In this document: positions 13,901 through 28,266 of the stretch, piece after piece | Position numbering within the stretch: position 1 is the stretch's first letter | Layout: every line of letters starts with the position of its first letter | From: Aphelocoma coerulescens | Lineage: Eukaryota; Chordata; Aves; Passeriformes; Corvidae | Reading direction: 5' to 3' | NCBI RefSeq assembly: GCF_041296385.1 | Contig: NW_027184085.1 | Span: 15,698,232 to 15,762,231 of the forward strand | Length of the DNA stretch: 64,000 nt | Notes under the pieces: model-generated | What the model was told of the DNA's origin: nothing | Databases searched by the model: none | The model's input: the letters and a program-made list of their open reading frames with translations, nothing else | Program-made: the position numbers and the translations under genes

Positions 13901-16900
13901 AATTTGAGTCAAATTTTATTTTTGATAAGGCTTATGAAATTCCTGCAAAATTTTTCACAAACAGCAAATTGTTTCCTGAGGCACCAAGAGAAGAAGTTGC
14001 TTTTATTTTCTTTACCTTATTAGTGGGTAACAGATTGACCTCAGTAAAACTTTGCCATACGCTTTAATAGTGCCTGGGTTTCTCCCTTGAGTCCTTTCAG
14101 AGTCTGGTATGAGAACCTTCAGCTATGAAGCTGTCACTGAACATTGATATTGAACACTTCTTTTTCCATATATTTCTGGGTGGTAATTAATCAGCATGAT
14201 CCGATGCTTCCAGTTCTGTCTAATATGCTAAATCCTGAGAAAGAAGGGAAAGGGTAAGGTCTGGAGGTTAGCGAGAAACCTTCAGTTACTTTCCATGATA
14301 AATGAAAAAGCAGATGAGTGTAGTCTGATCACAAACATTAGCAGCCAAAGGGTAATCTGTCCATCTAAGAATGTAAGGGTAGGCAATTTTAAAGCCTAGT
14401 TAAAGGTTTCAAACACATCTACCCAGGCAGGTCTCAAAGAAAGGGGAGTTGTCCTTAAAACCTCACTGCTCTATAAGCATGCAAGAGTAATAGCTTGCTA
14501 GAGTGATGCCAATTATGAAGTGCATTCTGTTTCAAAATCATTCTTCAGAGGAAATTTTGAGTTTTGATAGGATTTCACAGAAATAATCCAATCAACTCCT
14601 TATATTTCAGCATTAAGAGGCTTTTTGGGTTTTTTTTCCATTAATAAATTACAACTACTGACTTTCATGCCTATTGCTAAATCAGCCTGGAAGGAGAGGA
14701 GGGAATGACTGGGAGTCACCACTGTACTTATCCTGGTACTCCAATGATTGCAACTGATTGCAACCAGAGTAGGACAAGGTTTAACGGTGAGTAAACAGGA
14801 TCTAGTTTTTGTGAGGCCCCAGTTGACCATCAGGATCAACTTAGACATCAACATAGTTTCTCATCCCTCTTCTCTGTGACATCTCTGTGACACCCCACGG
14901 GGTGCAGAGCTCTCTTCTTGCCTCTTTTCTGCTCTTTTTTTATTGTTGTTTAATAAACCAAATTCCCCCAAGACATCCTTCCCCCATGCCACAAATCTGC
15001 AGTTTCTCAGGGATAAATTAGCCACAGGAGAAAGATTCCTGGCCAGAGAAGAAAAAATAAATTAATAAAATGAGTTAATTAAACTTTAGATGAGGGTAGC
15101 ATAGTTCAGGGAATTTGAAGATCTTCTTTCACGATGTTTTATATTTGCATGAAACATTTGCCTTTAATATCATATGCATTTAATTTTCTGCCCCATAGAA
15201 AAAGGGACAGTGAGAAGAATTAAGGATAGTTTCCACATTTTTATTTAACTTTTTAAAAAGTTTTTTTCTGTGTACATCACTGAATACAATAATAAGTCCA
15301 TGGAACACACAAAAAAGGTAGTATTTGGTCAGCATAAGGAATAATCTTTCTACAACCCAATTTCACTCAGCTAATTTACATAAAGATATGAGCACTACTT
15401 CTGAATTAAGGTGAGGGGAATAATCTTCCCTTTGAGAGAACTCATAAGATACCTCAATTTTCATCTACATAGCTTAATATATTAAGTCTTTAAAAAGTAA
15501 TAAGGTTTCACAAAAATGTCTCAGTTCTAGAGTGTGACAATCCTCCCTGTATATATTTTCATACAAATATGGAGAAGAAAGCTACAACAATGAAGAAGCA
15601 CCAATATTAAAGTACCACCACCCCTAAGAGCTAAGAGCAATAAAGTGTGTGAGCAATGGGAAAAGCCTGTGTACAGGCACTTCTGCCTCTGGGCATAGCA
15701 CAGACCAGATGACTGCTGAGCACCTTTCCAGACTTGATTTTTCGTGTTCTGTGAGTGCAGCGTGAAACACAGCTGTTGGATCCTGCACTTCCACAGCCAC
15801 GGTGTGCAGCCTTTCCCTTGGTGGATTCCTAGGTATTTTCCAGGGGAGACATAGGCCACTTTTCAATGTGTTTGACTCCCTTTATCTGATAGGCTTGTAT
15901 TTTTATCCCTCCTTGGAGGAGTTCTGCCTCAGTGTAGTCAGCAAGACAGAATGTGTGCTACAGAGGCAGGTTCTGGCTACATATGGCTAATTTCTTGTAC
16001 ACGGGACAAATACTTCCTTCTATACCTTAGTGAAATTCCTGTGCCAGACACTTGCCAGAAGCCTGTGTACTGTAAGGATGGAAATACTCCCTACAAATGC
16101 TGGCGAGCAACTGATTCAAATTATCCATGGCCCCAGAATTTCTCAGTTTGGATATTGGCAGCAAGACAAAGTTGATCTCTAGGAAGTGGATTTACCTCTG
16201 TATGCAGCAGAACTAAAAATTAAAAAAAGCCCTTGCTTTGTGTAGGTTTCATATGAAGCAGACATGCTGGGTTTTTTCTGACCTTTTAGTAAAATCTTGC
16301 TATATTAAGTTAAAGGGCTGAATGAAGACATCAACAGTAAATATTTTTTCAAACACTCATTTTCACATAAAGCTCCTAGAAATTTATCTCTATTTATTAT
16401 AATAGAAAGGGAAAAGCTCCAGACTGAAATAGTAAGGATTGTTTTATTAAATTCTTGGGGGAAATATTGACAAGTGCTTGCATAAGGCCTCCTCCTTCTA
16501 ACGCCGACTCTAACAGATAGGTGGATAAGCAGAGAAACAGCTCTCTGAAATGTGCGTGTTAGAAGTGGCTGCCATTTCAAAGACATTCTCTCTATACATT
16601 GCTAGCCATGAATTCTAAAAATAAGCTTTAATCTCTGTCTCTAAGTTTCCAATAGACTGCTAAGCAGCCAAAATGTCAAAGCTTCAAAACCTGTAGACAG
16701 TCTTCTGTTTCCCTGGCATGCCAGAGAAGAAAGTAAATCCCTGAATACTGAGCTGACGCTTCCATCAAATACTTGTTTGTGGTAATGTTCAGATAAACAT
16801 CTTTTCTAATAAGTCATCATCTTTCATCTCCAGACCACTATGGAGCTCATTATAAACAAATTCTTTTGAAGTGCGTTGCTGAGAAATAAATTCTAGTGCA

Positions 16901-18291
16901 TTTTTAAAATTTGAACTCCCAGTTACCTTGCTGATAGTGACACCAGCTAGTCTGGTACTGGAAAAAAAATCCTTCTATCAGATCAAGCGATATTCTCCTT
17001 TGTAACAAAACTGACTGGGCTTGTTCATTGTGTTTCATAAATCATGCAGAGTCTCAGGATTTCCGTGTTTTTTTTACTTGGGGGAAGGAAGAGTAGAAAT
17101 GTTGGGAAATTCAGTGAACTGTTTTTGCAGTCATTCTTCAGTGAACTCTTTGTTCAGTTACAGATGAGAAAGGAGAGGAAGGACCATAGAAAATAAAAGA
17201 CAACTCGATTTAACAAGATTTGAACAATATATGTGAGATGTAGACATGAAAAAAATTTATTTTTGTAACCAATGTTTATGACTCTTGTTAGAGTTTTAAT
17301 TACCTGAATGAGACTTAAGGAATATGAGGAAAAAATATTAAAGATGGTTTTTATTCTCCCATGTCTGACTTTCTTTCTGCTCCATTTCTGATATTTGTGT
17401 ATTTTTATTAGTTTCAATGGCCTGCAATTCACTGACACATTCAAAATAGGTTATATAGTTATTTGTTGTGAAGTTCATGAAATTGCATATGAAATATCCA
17501 AATTGTCAGTGAATATCTTAGCCTCAACAGCAGCATTTATTGTTCAGATTCTTCTTCAATTTCAACTGTAACACACAAGATTTTGCTAATTATATATAAA
17601 GTTTCAAAGTGTTAAGTATTATTGACTAAGCTTAGATGGCAAGAAATCCATTACAGCATGACAAACAGAAATGCATGGATGGCCAAAAAATGAATGAGAG
17701 GAACATCAGCATGAGAAAAACCCTCTGCATGCCTTGCACCATGTCCTATTTTATGCTAGTAATATTAAAAGACACAAACCAAGTGCAACCATTGTTGCAT
17801 TTTTGTGCAGAAAAGTGCAACTGTGCTGCATGGGCAACAGATACATTTATAATAATATACAATTTTATAAATTTTATAATAATAAACAATAAAAATTCTG
17901 TGGTTTTAATATGCTAATTTTTATTCTCTGTCCATGCCTTCTAAATTTATACATACATTCTAGAGATGGAGAAAATATTTAAGCATTAATACTTAAGTAC
18001 TAAGTCCAGGCCTCTGAACTTGAGCTTTGAAGGTGCTTTATCCAGTACTGAAACACCTGATAGACACCTGTGGGTGCACCTGTCCTCTTATAAACTTGCT
18101 CAGCTCATCCACTCATTAGTGCTGTCCAAGGCTGAGCCTCCTTTAATGAAAACACTTAATTTCTAATTACAGGTACAACTGTTGGTTTTCTGATCTTTCA
18201 ACTCACTGTAAGCTTAATGTATTTATATTTAGGTGCTGTGTAATGTCCTGAATAACACACTCTTCTTGCATCAGCTGCAAGGGTGGCCCAC

Positions 18292-18334
18292 TAATAACAA
18301 TAATAATAATAATAATAGTAATAATAATAATAAT
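18292..18334. repeat. (TAA)n microsatellite
   Basis: About 14 TAA triplets with two interruptions (CAA near 18299 and TAG near 18315). The Asn-rich open frame crossing it is an effect of the repeat. Confidence 0.95.
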
Positions 18335-21300
18335 GTGCTTAGAACAAGATTACTGTTTAGATGGAAAAATCAGATTCCCAGAAGTAAAGAAATGTCCCTT
18401 TCACTATTGTCCATCCAAACATACCTCCCTTTACTGACCATTTGTTCCTCCTGTTGTGCAAAAGCAGGCAGAGTTCAGCTTGCATAGCAAAGCAAAGAAC
18501 TCCAGTTGTCACTATTGTAACATAATATGCTCATATTTGTGTGGTTTTTCTAAGTGAAAATAAACAATTGCACATTTTAATGCTAAGTACTGTTGAGAAT
18601 GATGGCTTGTGGATCCAGAACTTGCTGTGACTCCTGAAACTTTAGTGAGTACCCACCTAGCACTTGAATTATGGGACGGACTTCACAGCCGTACTGGGTT
18701 ATTCTGGTCTCCCTGCTCCTGCAGCAGTCTCTACAGCTATTTTAAGTGCAAAGTCTCAGCTATTTTGGGTGGCTATTTTGAGCCACCTTACCTTGGCAAA
18801 ATCTTTCAAGAAGCACAAGCAACAGAAGGAAAACATTGCTTTTCCCTCCCTTCAAACCACCCTGCAAAATTTGATTGAAATTGCATTGCATAAATTTAAA
18901 TAACATGTTACCACTTGACTATTTCTACTGCTGATTTTTAAAGGATGGCAAACACAGTGGCCTTCAGTATAATTCTCAAAGTAAATTTTCCTGCTGCAGT
19001 GGAAAGTATCCTCTGCAGTGGAAATTACCAAGTGTTTTAAGTGTTACAAAGTCTCCCTTAAAACAGGACGTGATTATACACTTATGACTGAATTGAGAAA
19101 ATAGTATCTTGATTTACAGGTTTGATTTGAAATTCTGTAAACTGAGGGCTGGCTGTGTCAGCCTTTGAACCTGGAAATATTTTTAACTTCTTTGAAGGCT
19201 TAGGATATTTATTTGTGTATTTGTGGTCTTCTTCCTAGCGCTATGTTGTAATAGGATTAAATGTTCGACTTGAGTAAGAGCTCTTGCTTTTTGTCCACCT
19301 GTCAGCCTCTATATCTACCATGAAAAATCTAGGATATGACACTGTCCTTTATTTGAAAATATGTATGGACCTTGTTGAGGACTAGGAATCCATTGTGCTA
19401 AGGGGTATATGACCACACAGCACCAAAAAGAGTCTGCTCTGTAGAGACTTTCTGCTTTTACTGTATGCTGTGTTTGTCTCTCCAATAACTGAGTGCCTTC
19501 CAGTAGTGCACTGAGCAATGCAACTACCATCTGGCATGTGTTTTTTCTCTCACTGTCTCCCCAGGGGAAGAAGTGTGTGCAGTGGAGTGTTATGTTTCTG
19601 AATTTTCATACATAGATACTGACACGTGCTTATGCTGGAAATGACAAGGTCAAAATACATGCCTTGTGCTGGGAATGAAAAATGGTGATATTTTGAACGT
19701 TCCTCAGTTAATTCTGCGTGTGTCAGCTCTTAAACAAGATCTCCCTGTTGCATAAGAAGACCCATTTTGAATTTAATGTAGCATTTTCCCATCCTGCATA
19801 GCCTCTAGTCACCCTCTGTCTTCAGCAAGGAGTTGCCAGGGGCTTCCATCCTTTCTCCAGATGGTATTGGGAGCTGAAGGCAAGAAAAGGGAAGAGGAAA
19901 AGTTAAATTTAAAAGTTTTCATGCTCACAGAAATGAAATCTGTTCTTCCTGAGATGAGGAAAAGTCATGACACAACAAATTCCCCACTCATTCACATCCT
20001 GTGCAATCCCATCGAATACAAGATGCTGTTCCGTGTGTAAATACATGCGTCATTTGGTCATTACAAATGCACTGCTTCCTCCAAAACTTGGAATCAAGTA
20101 TCATCTTTACATCTATAGTATGTGCTAAAACTAAACAAAATTTCTTTATGATCATTCACAAATGGGCCCCAAATTGAGAGAATAATTATTGAAAAATGAG
20201 TTGTTCAAAGGATGAGTGTTCTTAATGTCCCAGGTTCTTACATATAAAGATAGTCTGTTACACTGCTGCATTAGCCTAGCTGAAATGGCAGTGATGTGTA
20301 TTTCTGATAAGACAGGGATCTGTATTCTTTTAGTTATTTCATAACTCAGAAAGGTGTCATGTGGATTATGGGTACTTATGCTTGACAAGAAAGAGAAACC
20401 TCCCGTGTATGGATTTTTTCCCCAAGAAAATTTTCAGAAGATTTCTGAAGAAGTCAACCCAAGTTCACTTGTGATCATTCAGTAGCCTCTGGATGTGCTG
20501 CAATCAAGAGATCTCTTCCCTTTGTATAATTATATAGATGGAATCACTATCAGTTCCTTAATTCTTTTCCTCTACAGTTATTTTTTATCCCTCCTCAGCC
20601 TTTCCATGGAAGTTTCCTACTTAGCTGTGCTCTTCCAAAAATCTCCTATTACAACATCTTTTTTCCCTATAGATTTTTTGTAAAATGAATTTAGCAGCAG
20701 AAATTGATGATTAACTCATTATTAACAGTTTGGGAGTGGAGAAATTCCGATTAAAAACTATGATATGAGGGACAGAGCAGGTCACTGGAGGACAATACTT
20801 TGAAATTCACTCCTGAATTCTGCCAGTAATTGCCTTTGTGGTTTTAAACATTTCTGAACTCCTTTGTGGCTGAGTTCACCCATCTGTTCATAAAACATAT
20901 CACTTTATCCAACAGAGATGCTGCAACATTTAATTTTGAAATTAACTTGCTCACTTTTGATTCTATAAATGAAGATTTTCTCTTAAGTCTTTGCTGGGCT
21001 TTTAGAGTGAAAATTAATTTGGAATAATTTTTATGATGCTTTTGTGGCTCATGATATAAGCTAGTAGCAACCCTTTTCAAAGGTCATTAAAAATGCCTTC
21101 AGTTTACTGTGTAATTTAAACTTGTGATTTTCAAAATCTCACATAAAAGATCTTGAACCTTTCATCTGCTCTGGTACTTAATGGTGGTATAAAGTGGAAG
21201 GAATATTAATAACTTTCCCTATGTCACAGAATATACTGTTTTCTGTAAACTTTTCTGTGAATTGCACAAGATCATCCTTAATCCCAATTTAATCCCATAA

Positions 21301-24300
21301 AATTAGCTTTGTGGTTTTTTTATACATGAGAGTGCCTTTGTAAGTGCATGAGTTCTTAATTCTGTGACGGAAATCAAATTATTTTTAGTTATGTATGAAC
21401 TAGTGTATTTCATAGTACTTTTTTTAAGTATTGGTATCTTCTAATTTAGGTGGTTAGGACAGAACAGTTGAACATCTAAATTTTTTCAGTTCTATTTTAA
21501 TTGATTGCAGTTGGTTTTTTTGGCAAATATAGTTTTGTCATGTGTGTATTTTGCTCTTGTCATGATGTTTGTCACAGGACTAATGGATTCTGCTGCTTAT
21601 CCTCTGATTGGCCTGATGCATTTTAAAATGGCAGTGTAGGGCTAGACTAATGTCTATTTTACATGGTAGACTACACAGAGATGCCTCTATAGGCACTGGT
21701 GGGATCAGTGCTTTGCCTGTAACTTCTTTCGGTGTTTGAAATCTGTTTATTCCTCTTATAGTAAGGGCAAAATGTAGGCAACAACATCCTTTGTGTGCTG
21801 TGCAGTTTTGCAATATCAATCTGCATACATTTGAAACAATTTTGAAACTGTAATACCCAGATACAAGCTTGCCAATATCAATTGCAGAGGTCTGCAAAGT
21901 CTGCACTGAAGCCCCATCATCTGTTCTTTCCTCCTGGCTTCTAATCCATCATCTCCTGCATAAGTGTATCGCACAGATATTGGGGGTTTTAATTTCCTTT
22001 ATGTCATAAGACATTATTACAGGCATAGTTGGTTTTTTTCTTGAGTTTACAAGTATCCAGCACAAGAGATAGTCATGCCCCTGTTTTGTCCACTCAGCTT
22101 GGGAGTGTTTCACTGTCCTGGAACTTCTGTCTTAGGAAAGTTTGGCAGACCCTCTGGTACCCAAGCAATTACATGTGGGGAGTGAAATGATTTAGCTTCT
22201 GACATCTGTAGTCCATTGAGTGATGTACTTAAACCCTGTTGCAAAGAAAACTGGGTAATCCAGTGAAAATCACAGTCAGTCTTAAACTATCACTGCAGAG
22301 GAGAATGGTGACTTAAAAGACACAGACGAGAAATAATGATTACAAGACAATTTCATTCTAAGTGGGGTCATCTGAAATTCATGGACAGTGGCAGGAAGTG
22401 CTGCAGAGAGATGACAAGATGCTGCACTGCTTACCCTCTTTCCACGTTTCATGATTTGCAGCAGCGATGCTGGGATTCCCATGTTCCAGCATACTCCAGT
22501 GCCTTCCAGGAAGACTGTTCCTCAGCCATTACTCATAATTTTGAAAATGAAGTTTTACACAATTGTTTATAATTTTAATTTTATATAGACATTTCTAAAA
22601 TGGTACAGAGAAATTTTCATTTGCTTCTCTAGATGTATCATATCTGGGTATCGCTAATTCAGAGCAGAGATTGTTATTCAAGTGAAAGCATTATCAAAAT
22701 CATGGAATAATGCTGCCCAGCTATGCCATTTCAAGCATAAAACATGGTTTTATTTTAAAATTAGTGCAAACCTTCTCTAATACGTTTACACTTGTGGGAA
22801 TATTTGTCAGAGAGAACAGAAGCCAGTTAGGCATTTCATTATGATGATCCATTACAGTTCATTCTAAATCAGCTATAAATATTGTTCCATTTAAATTGTT
22901 ATCTGCTACTGTCAGTCTGGGTCTTTCACAGATGAATCTTATCAGAGTAAAGAGCTGACAGTACTTTTTAAAGTGAACTATGCAAGTCAGGGTTATAGTC
23001 CATAACTTCAAGTGTCCTCCCATACCCTTAATATCTACTGGGTGAAAACTGTTACTTAATTCATTTGACACTTTCATCCATTTTCACTCTTGAAGGGGAT
23101 AAGTAGAACTCGACTTTGTTTGAGTCAGATGAGATAAAACTGAATACGTAGCCTAGGAAACCTTGACAAAAGTGTATGTAAGCTTTATTTAAAAAAATAA
23201 AAAATAAAAATTTCCAATTTGTTTGAAAGACTTGAATGTCTTATATATGAAGGAATGTTGTGAAAAGGGAAGTAATTGAGGTAAGAGCCGTGTTGTGTTC
23301 AATACTTATAGCAATGTCTAGATAAACTAATAAACTTTTCCATTTTTTGAGGAGTGCCTAAAGGGAAATGATCAGTCACTGGTGGCCTCTAAAGTCCTAT
23401 TAAGCCTCATATGCTCTACAGAATGCAATCATTTCTAATAGTGACAGTCCTCAGCTTTAAAGCGGAATTGAGTGTGTTAAGTGTAATTATTTTTCCATCT
23501 TTTTGCTGATCTACTAAAGACCAGCACACAACTGGGTTTTTTGTCCAGAAATATTCATTTTGTTCACAATGTCATCATCTTTTCTGATTGGAAACCTCTT
23601 TCCATTTACATTTTCAGGTTTTTTTGAAGCCAAGGCAATGTAAAGCAAGAAATGAAAAAGTGCTGACTCCAGACATATGGAGTAGTGCCAAGTGTTAAGG
23701 CAAGAGAGCCAGCAGAAACTCCTTTTCCTCCCTCTTCCACTGTTTCTTCTAGCCTTTTTCCCTATCACCCTCAATTCTCAGCTAAACAATACAAGGGCCT
23801 GAGTCCAAGCCACCAGGTGGGAAGTGAGTTGGCCTTTCTCCAAAAGAAGGGATGGCCAAGTTCATAGGGAGAAATGGTTTCTAACATTTGCCAAATTTGC
23901 CTGAATGGGTGCCAGTCTGACAAAGGGAGGAAAAAGGAAGAGAAGAAAATGTCTAGATAGTAACTAGGCATCATCAGAGAATAGGGTTAACTCCATATCG
24001 TTTAAGTATTTTAGTAATTGGATTAATATAACTGGCCAAAGCCTTTCAGTCTGAATGAGATCTTGTATTTCCTTTACTGCTTTGTGCTCACACTACATCC
24101 AAGAAAGTTGCATTTGCTGCTGTTCAGTGGCCCAAATGAAGCAGAAGTTTGCATTTAAAGATTCTTTTTAGTAGATGTGGATTTGTTAGGCTGAAGAGAG
24201 AGCTAAATTTGCCTTTATGATCCGCTACTTTAAAAAGAACATCACGAGTAGTACACTTTATTATACTTGCATAGGAGTCCAGAGTGACATCCTTTTTTTT

Positions 24301-26778
24301 TTTTTAATAGATGAAAATATTATGCAGAAGTGAATGGGGAATAAAAAATGCTTACTTGAAAGGCAAGACTTGCTGGATTCCACTAATAGGTCTGGTAGGA
24401 TCTCTGAAGAAAGTCAGAAAACCACTGTGAAGTCAGTAAGTGTTCTGGCATACAGAGAACCTGCAGTCATATGGAGATGATTCTGTACTCCCGGGCTGGA
24501 AGCCCGTGTGCCTATCTTTCTCATTTCCTCCCTGTATTGAGAGTCCATCTCCTCAAGGATGGTATCAGTGCACAGAAGCTGAAATATCACAATTCCTATC
24601 AGAACAGACTGGATACAAAGAGCTGGTGACTGTGTAGGCATCACAGGGGCAGGGAAGGCAGGTAGGGACCAGATATCTGTGAATTCTCAAAGCAGGCAAG
24701 TTAGATCAGGAATAACACCTCTGCAGTTACGCTTTTGTCTTCATAGTGGTTTGAGACTTTCTGTTTAGTGTTGCCAAGCACTCCAACTAATTAAAGAGTT
24801 ATTTTTTATTTTTCTTTTTCACAGGACTGGTTAGGCTAATTTTCAACTACCTATAAGCAATAAATAATTTACAATTCTACAGACATATGCCTTTTGCTGC
24901 TTGAGTAGTCATTTGACAACTTGTTAAGTGGGAGCTGAGTTATTGGGAGCTGAGAAAATCCTATGGTAGCTGCAAAAAATTATATAATTTAAAAGAAGCT
25001 TATGAAAAGATGAGGAAAAAAAGGTAATGGATTTAGTATCCTTCAAGTGTAGTTAGAAGGAAAAAATCTGCTCACTGTGCTAGTACAAGGGGCTCAGAGT
25101 ATAGTTTTGGCAGTGAGAGTGGAAAGTGTATGCTTCAAAAATAGCCTGTTGATTCAGGACACAAAAATGAAAATAGTCATAAATAAAAGAGTTATTTAGT
25201 CATTAATAAGAGAGTTATTTAACTCCAAATAGTTGCAGCACAACTAGCAAAATATATAATGTACCTCTGGGCAACAACTTCATCCAGTCAAATATACTAG
25301 CTGCAGAATGAAACATCTATATCTATGATAGAGAGATCTGTTTGATCTGTGTTCTGTAACAGCCATTCACAAACAGTGTTGAATGCAAGAATCAATATTT
25401 AATCAGAACCTCCAATAATTTGTCTTTACATTTCAGAAGTCATGATCCAGTTTCAGAAAATGCAATTTGAGGCCCTCTGACACTTCAGAAAATATGAAAT
25501 ACTGTACACAATCAAGGCTGTCAAATGTGAAAACCAGAAAGTGTGATTGTGCTGCTGGAACACTGATTTTAATGATACATGTGGCTGCTTTCTCCCCTTT
25601 CTAAGGAAATAGAGGAAATATCTAATCTGACCGAACCTCTTTTTTAGGAGTCAGCTATCACTGTGCTGGATCAGCATCCCACAGTCTATCTCCAGTAAAA
25701 GGCAGCATTTGGCTGCCTTGGTAAACTGACCTAGAAACAGAGCAGACCCTGATTAGCTCCCAGCTTGGTCACTGGCTTCTCATCTCAGTATTTCTCACTC
25801 CCTTCCCTGTGCTAATTCTCCTGTATCACCCAGGGTTACCATGCATCTTACAATACAGACGTGTGTATTTTACTTCTCTCAACAGTTGAAGTGTGTGTAA
25901 AGTTATCCTTCAAGCAGTTTTTCTTTGCAGTTAGTGCTGGTTCCTACATCCTGTTGTTCCTTTGTGCAGGACTGGGGAGAGATTTATGTCTCCAGTGATG
26001 CTGAAAACACTCCTGCTGAGAGGAGAGCTTGCCGGGCAGAAATTGAGATTCCTCATCTGTTGTGATGAGTCTGTGCTGAAGGCCGAGCTGTGTTCATTTC
26101 ATCAAGAACTGCTTCACACTCATAAGCACTCAGTGAAGTTTTTCACTACATGGGACATGTCAGAGATTTGTGCTTAGATTAGATTAGTGTCTTGTTGGTT
26201 GCTAAGGTGCATGGGCAGCTCAAATTCTTTCAAAGCATCTTCTAGAAACATTGGTAGGAACTGGACAAAATGAGACACAGATCTCGAAATGGTGGGTGAG
26301 AGAAAGGTCAACATAGTCTGAAATCTGACTTATTAGAATTTAACATCCAGCTGTCATCTCTATTGCCATGTAACTTGTCAGTAAGAAAGTTTAGTTTGCA
26401 GCATCCACACGTTACAGAGGATGTATTTACTTATATGCAGCAGATAAAAATGACTACTGATTGATGGGGATTTTCTAAATTTTTTTAAGTGGATTTAAAA
26501 ATTTTGGGAAAATGAGAAATGAGCATGTGGCAGGGGAAACAAGAGTCAGTGTGAGAGTTGAAACACTGGAGAAGTGAGGAAATGAGAGAACAGGCAGACC
26601 ATGGAAAGGGACCAGGATGAAAGGATAGACACAGGTAACAATGGCAGATGGTCAGAAGAAAAATAGAGGGTGATTTCCAATGTGAGATTTTCAGACAAAT
26701 TTCCAAGTTTCCATGCCAAGATGTGGAAAGCTGATCTGATAGGCCACTGTCACATCAAGCAGTAGGTTATCTCCTCTT

Positions 26779-28266
26779 CACAGAGTCACAGAATCACAGA
26801 ATGGTTGGTCTGGCCCAACCTCCCTGCTCAGGTAGGGCCATCCCAGAGCAGATGGCACAGGACTGTGTCCAGATGGTTCTTGAATATCTCCCGTGTGGGC
26901 AGCTCCACAATATTCCTAGCCATGTTCCAGTGCATGATCACCCACACAGTAAAGTTTTTCCTCACGTTCAGGTGGAACTTCCTATGCTTCAGTTTCTGCC
27001 TGTTGCCTCTTGTCCTGTTGCTCAGCACTTCTAAGCTGACCCTGGTCCCTCCTCTGACCCCTCCCTGCAGACACTGACAGACATTGATGAGATCCCTTCT
27101 CAGTTGTCTCTTTTTGAGGCTGAACAGGCCCAACTCTCTCATAAGAAAGATTCTCCCATCCTTTATCTTCTTTGTTGCTCTCCACTGGACCTGCTCCCAG
27201 AGTTCCCTGTCTCTGTTGTACTGAAGAGCCCAGAACTGGGCACAGCTGTCCAGATGTGACCTCACCATGACTGAGTAGAGGGGCAGAATCACCTTCCTCA
27301 ACCTGATGGTGATGTTCTTCCTAATGCAGCCCAGGATCCCATTGTCCTTCTTGACCACAAGGACACACTGCTGGCTCATGGTCAGCTTGTTGCCCACCAG
27401 GACCCTTGGGTCGTTCTTCACCAACCTGCTTCCCAGCAGGTCAGCCCCTAGCCTGTACTGGTGCATGGGATCATTCCTCCTCAGGTGCAGGACCCTGCAT
27501 TTTCTCTTGCTGAATTTCAGACTGTTCTTCTCTGCCCATCTCTCTGACCTGTTGAGGTCCTTCCAAAGGGCTGCACAGCACTATGTGGTATTGGCCACTC
27601 CTCCCAGCTTTGTGTCATCAGCAAACTCATTGGGGAGGCATCTGCCCCTTCCTCCAAACCATTGGTGAATAAGTTTAACAATACTGGGCCCAGTATTGAT
27701 CTTTCTGGGGCACCGTTAGTGACAGGCCTCCAGCTAGACCCTGTGCCACTGATTACAACCCTCTGGGATCTGCCATTCAGCCAGTTCTTGATTCACCTCA
27801 CTGTCCCTTCATCCAGTCCACACTTCCTCTTTTCCTATGAGGATATTGTGAGAGAGACAGTGTCAAAAGCCTTGCTGAAGTCAAGGTAGACAATATCCAC
27901 TACTCTCCTCTCATTCATCCAGGTAGTTGTTTCATTATACAAGGCAATCAGGTTGGTCAAACATGATTTACCTTTAATGCTGACTACTCCCAATCACCTT
28001 CTTGCCTTGTGTGTTCTCCATACTGGAGGGCAGATGTCCTCCATAATGAGGCACTCCGTCACCTCTCCAGGTAAGTTGAGACTGGCTGGCCAGTAGTTCC
28101 CTAGGTCCTCCTTCTTGCACTTTTGGAAGACTGAGGTGACATTTGCTTTCTTCCAGGTCTCAGGCACCTCTCCTGATCTCCACAACCCTTCCAAGATAAT
28201 CATGAGCAGCCCCACTATGATGTCCACCAGCTCTCTCAGCACTTGTGGATGCATCTCATCATGACC
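26779..28266 (-). mobile_element. CR1 LINE, 5'-truncated, with decayed reverse transcriptase
   Basis: The element reads on the minus strand, with its 3' end at the left. There the sequence begins with the octamer-type CACAGAATCACAGAAT repeats that mark CR1 3' ends. Moving right come the 3' UTR, the C-terminal part of ORF2 and then the reverse-transcriptase domain. The catalytic FADD signature (FADDTKLGG) is encoded by the complement of about 27602-27625. An open frame at 26828-27466 carries the C-terminal ORF2 region (residues HQYRLGADLL near its start), and another at 27994-28254 the upstream RT segment (KANVT...GNY motif). Frameshifts, a small deletion near 27980 and 5' truncation within RT show that it is dead. 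CR1 is the dominant LINE of birds and reptiles. Insertion was by target-primed reverse transcription, so no terminal repeats are expected. Confidence 0.95.
27614..27625 (-). other. Vestigial RT catalytic FADD codons in CR1
   Basis: The complement of this stretch encodes Phe-Ala-Asp-Asp, the metal-binding catalytic box of the CR1 reverse transcriptase, in a frame interrupted on either side. It is diagnostic for the family but not functional here. Confidence 0.85.

Larger units (their letters stand above)
7048..26778. other. Long gene-poor AT-rich stretch
   Basis: About 19.7 kb with no recognised gene, RNA gene or well-preserved mobile element. It holds the microsatellites and the pyrimidine tract listed separately and an A/T-rich tract at 23186-23215. 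Open frames are at most about 115 codons, overlap each other in several frames, and show no domain or exon-like boundaries I could recognise. Very old repeats or conserved non-coding elements could be present and would not be visible by eye. Confidence 0.5.

Noticed and set aside
15951..16175. Cys-containing plus-strand frame (DTCQKPVYCKDGN region)
   Set aside because: The cysteine and Trp spacing first suggested an extracellular domain exon, but it matches no family I know and lacks clear splice sites.
18233..18487. Asn-repeat protein frame
   Set aside because: The Asn run is the translation of the (TAA)n microsatellite; nothing else supports coding.
27306..27668. 120-codon plus-strand frame inside the CR1 element
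   Set aside because: It is the antisense of the CR1 ORF2 region.
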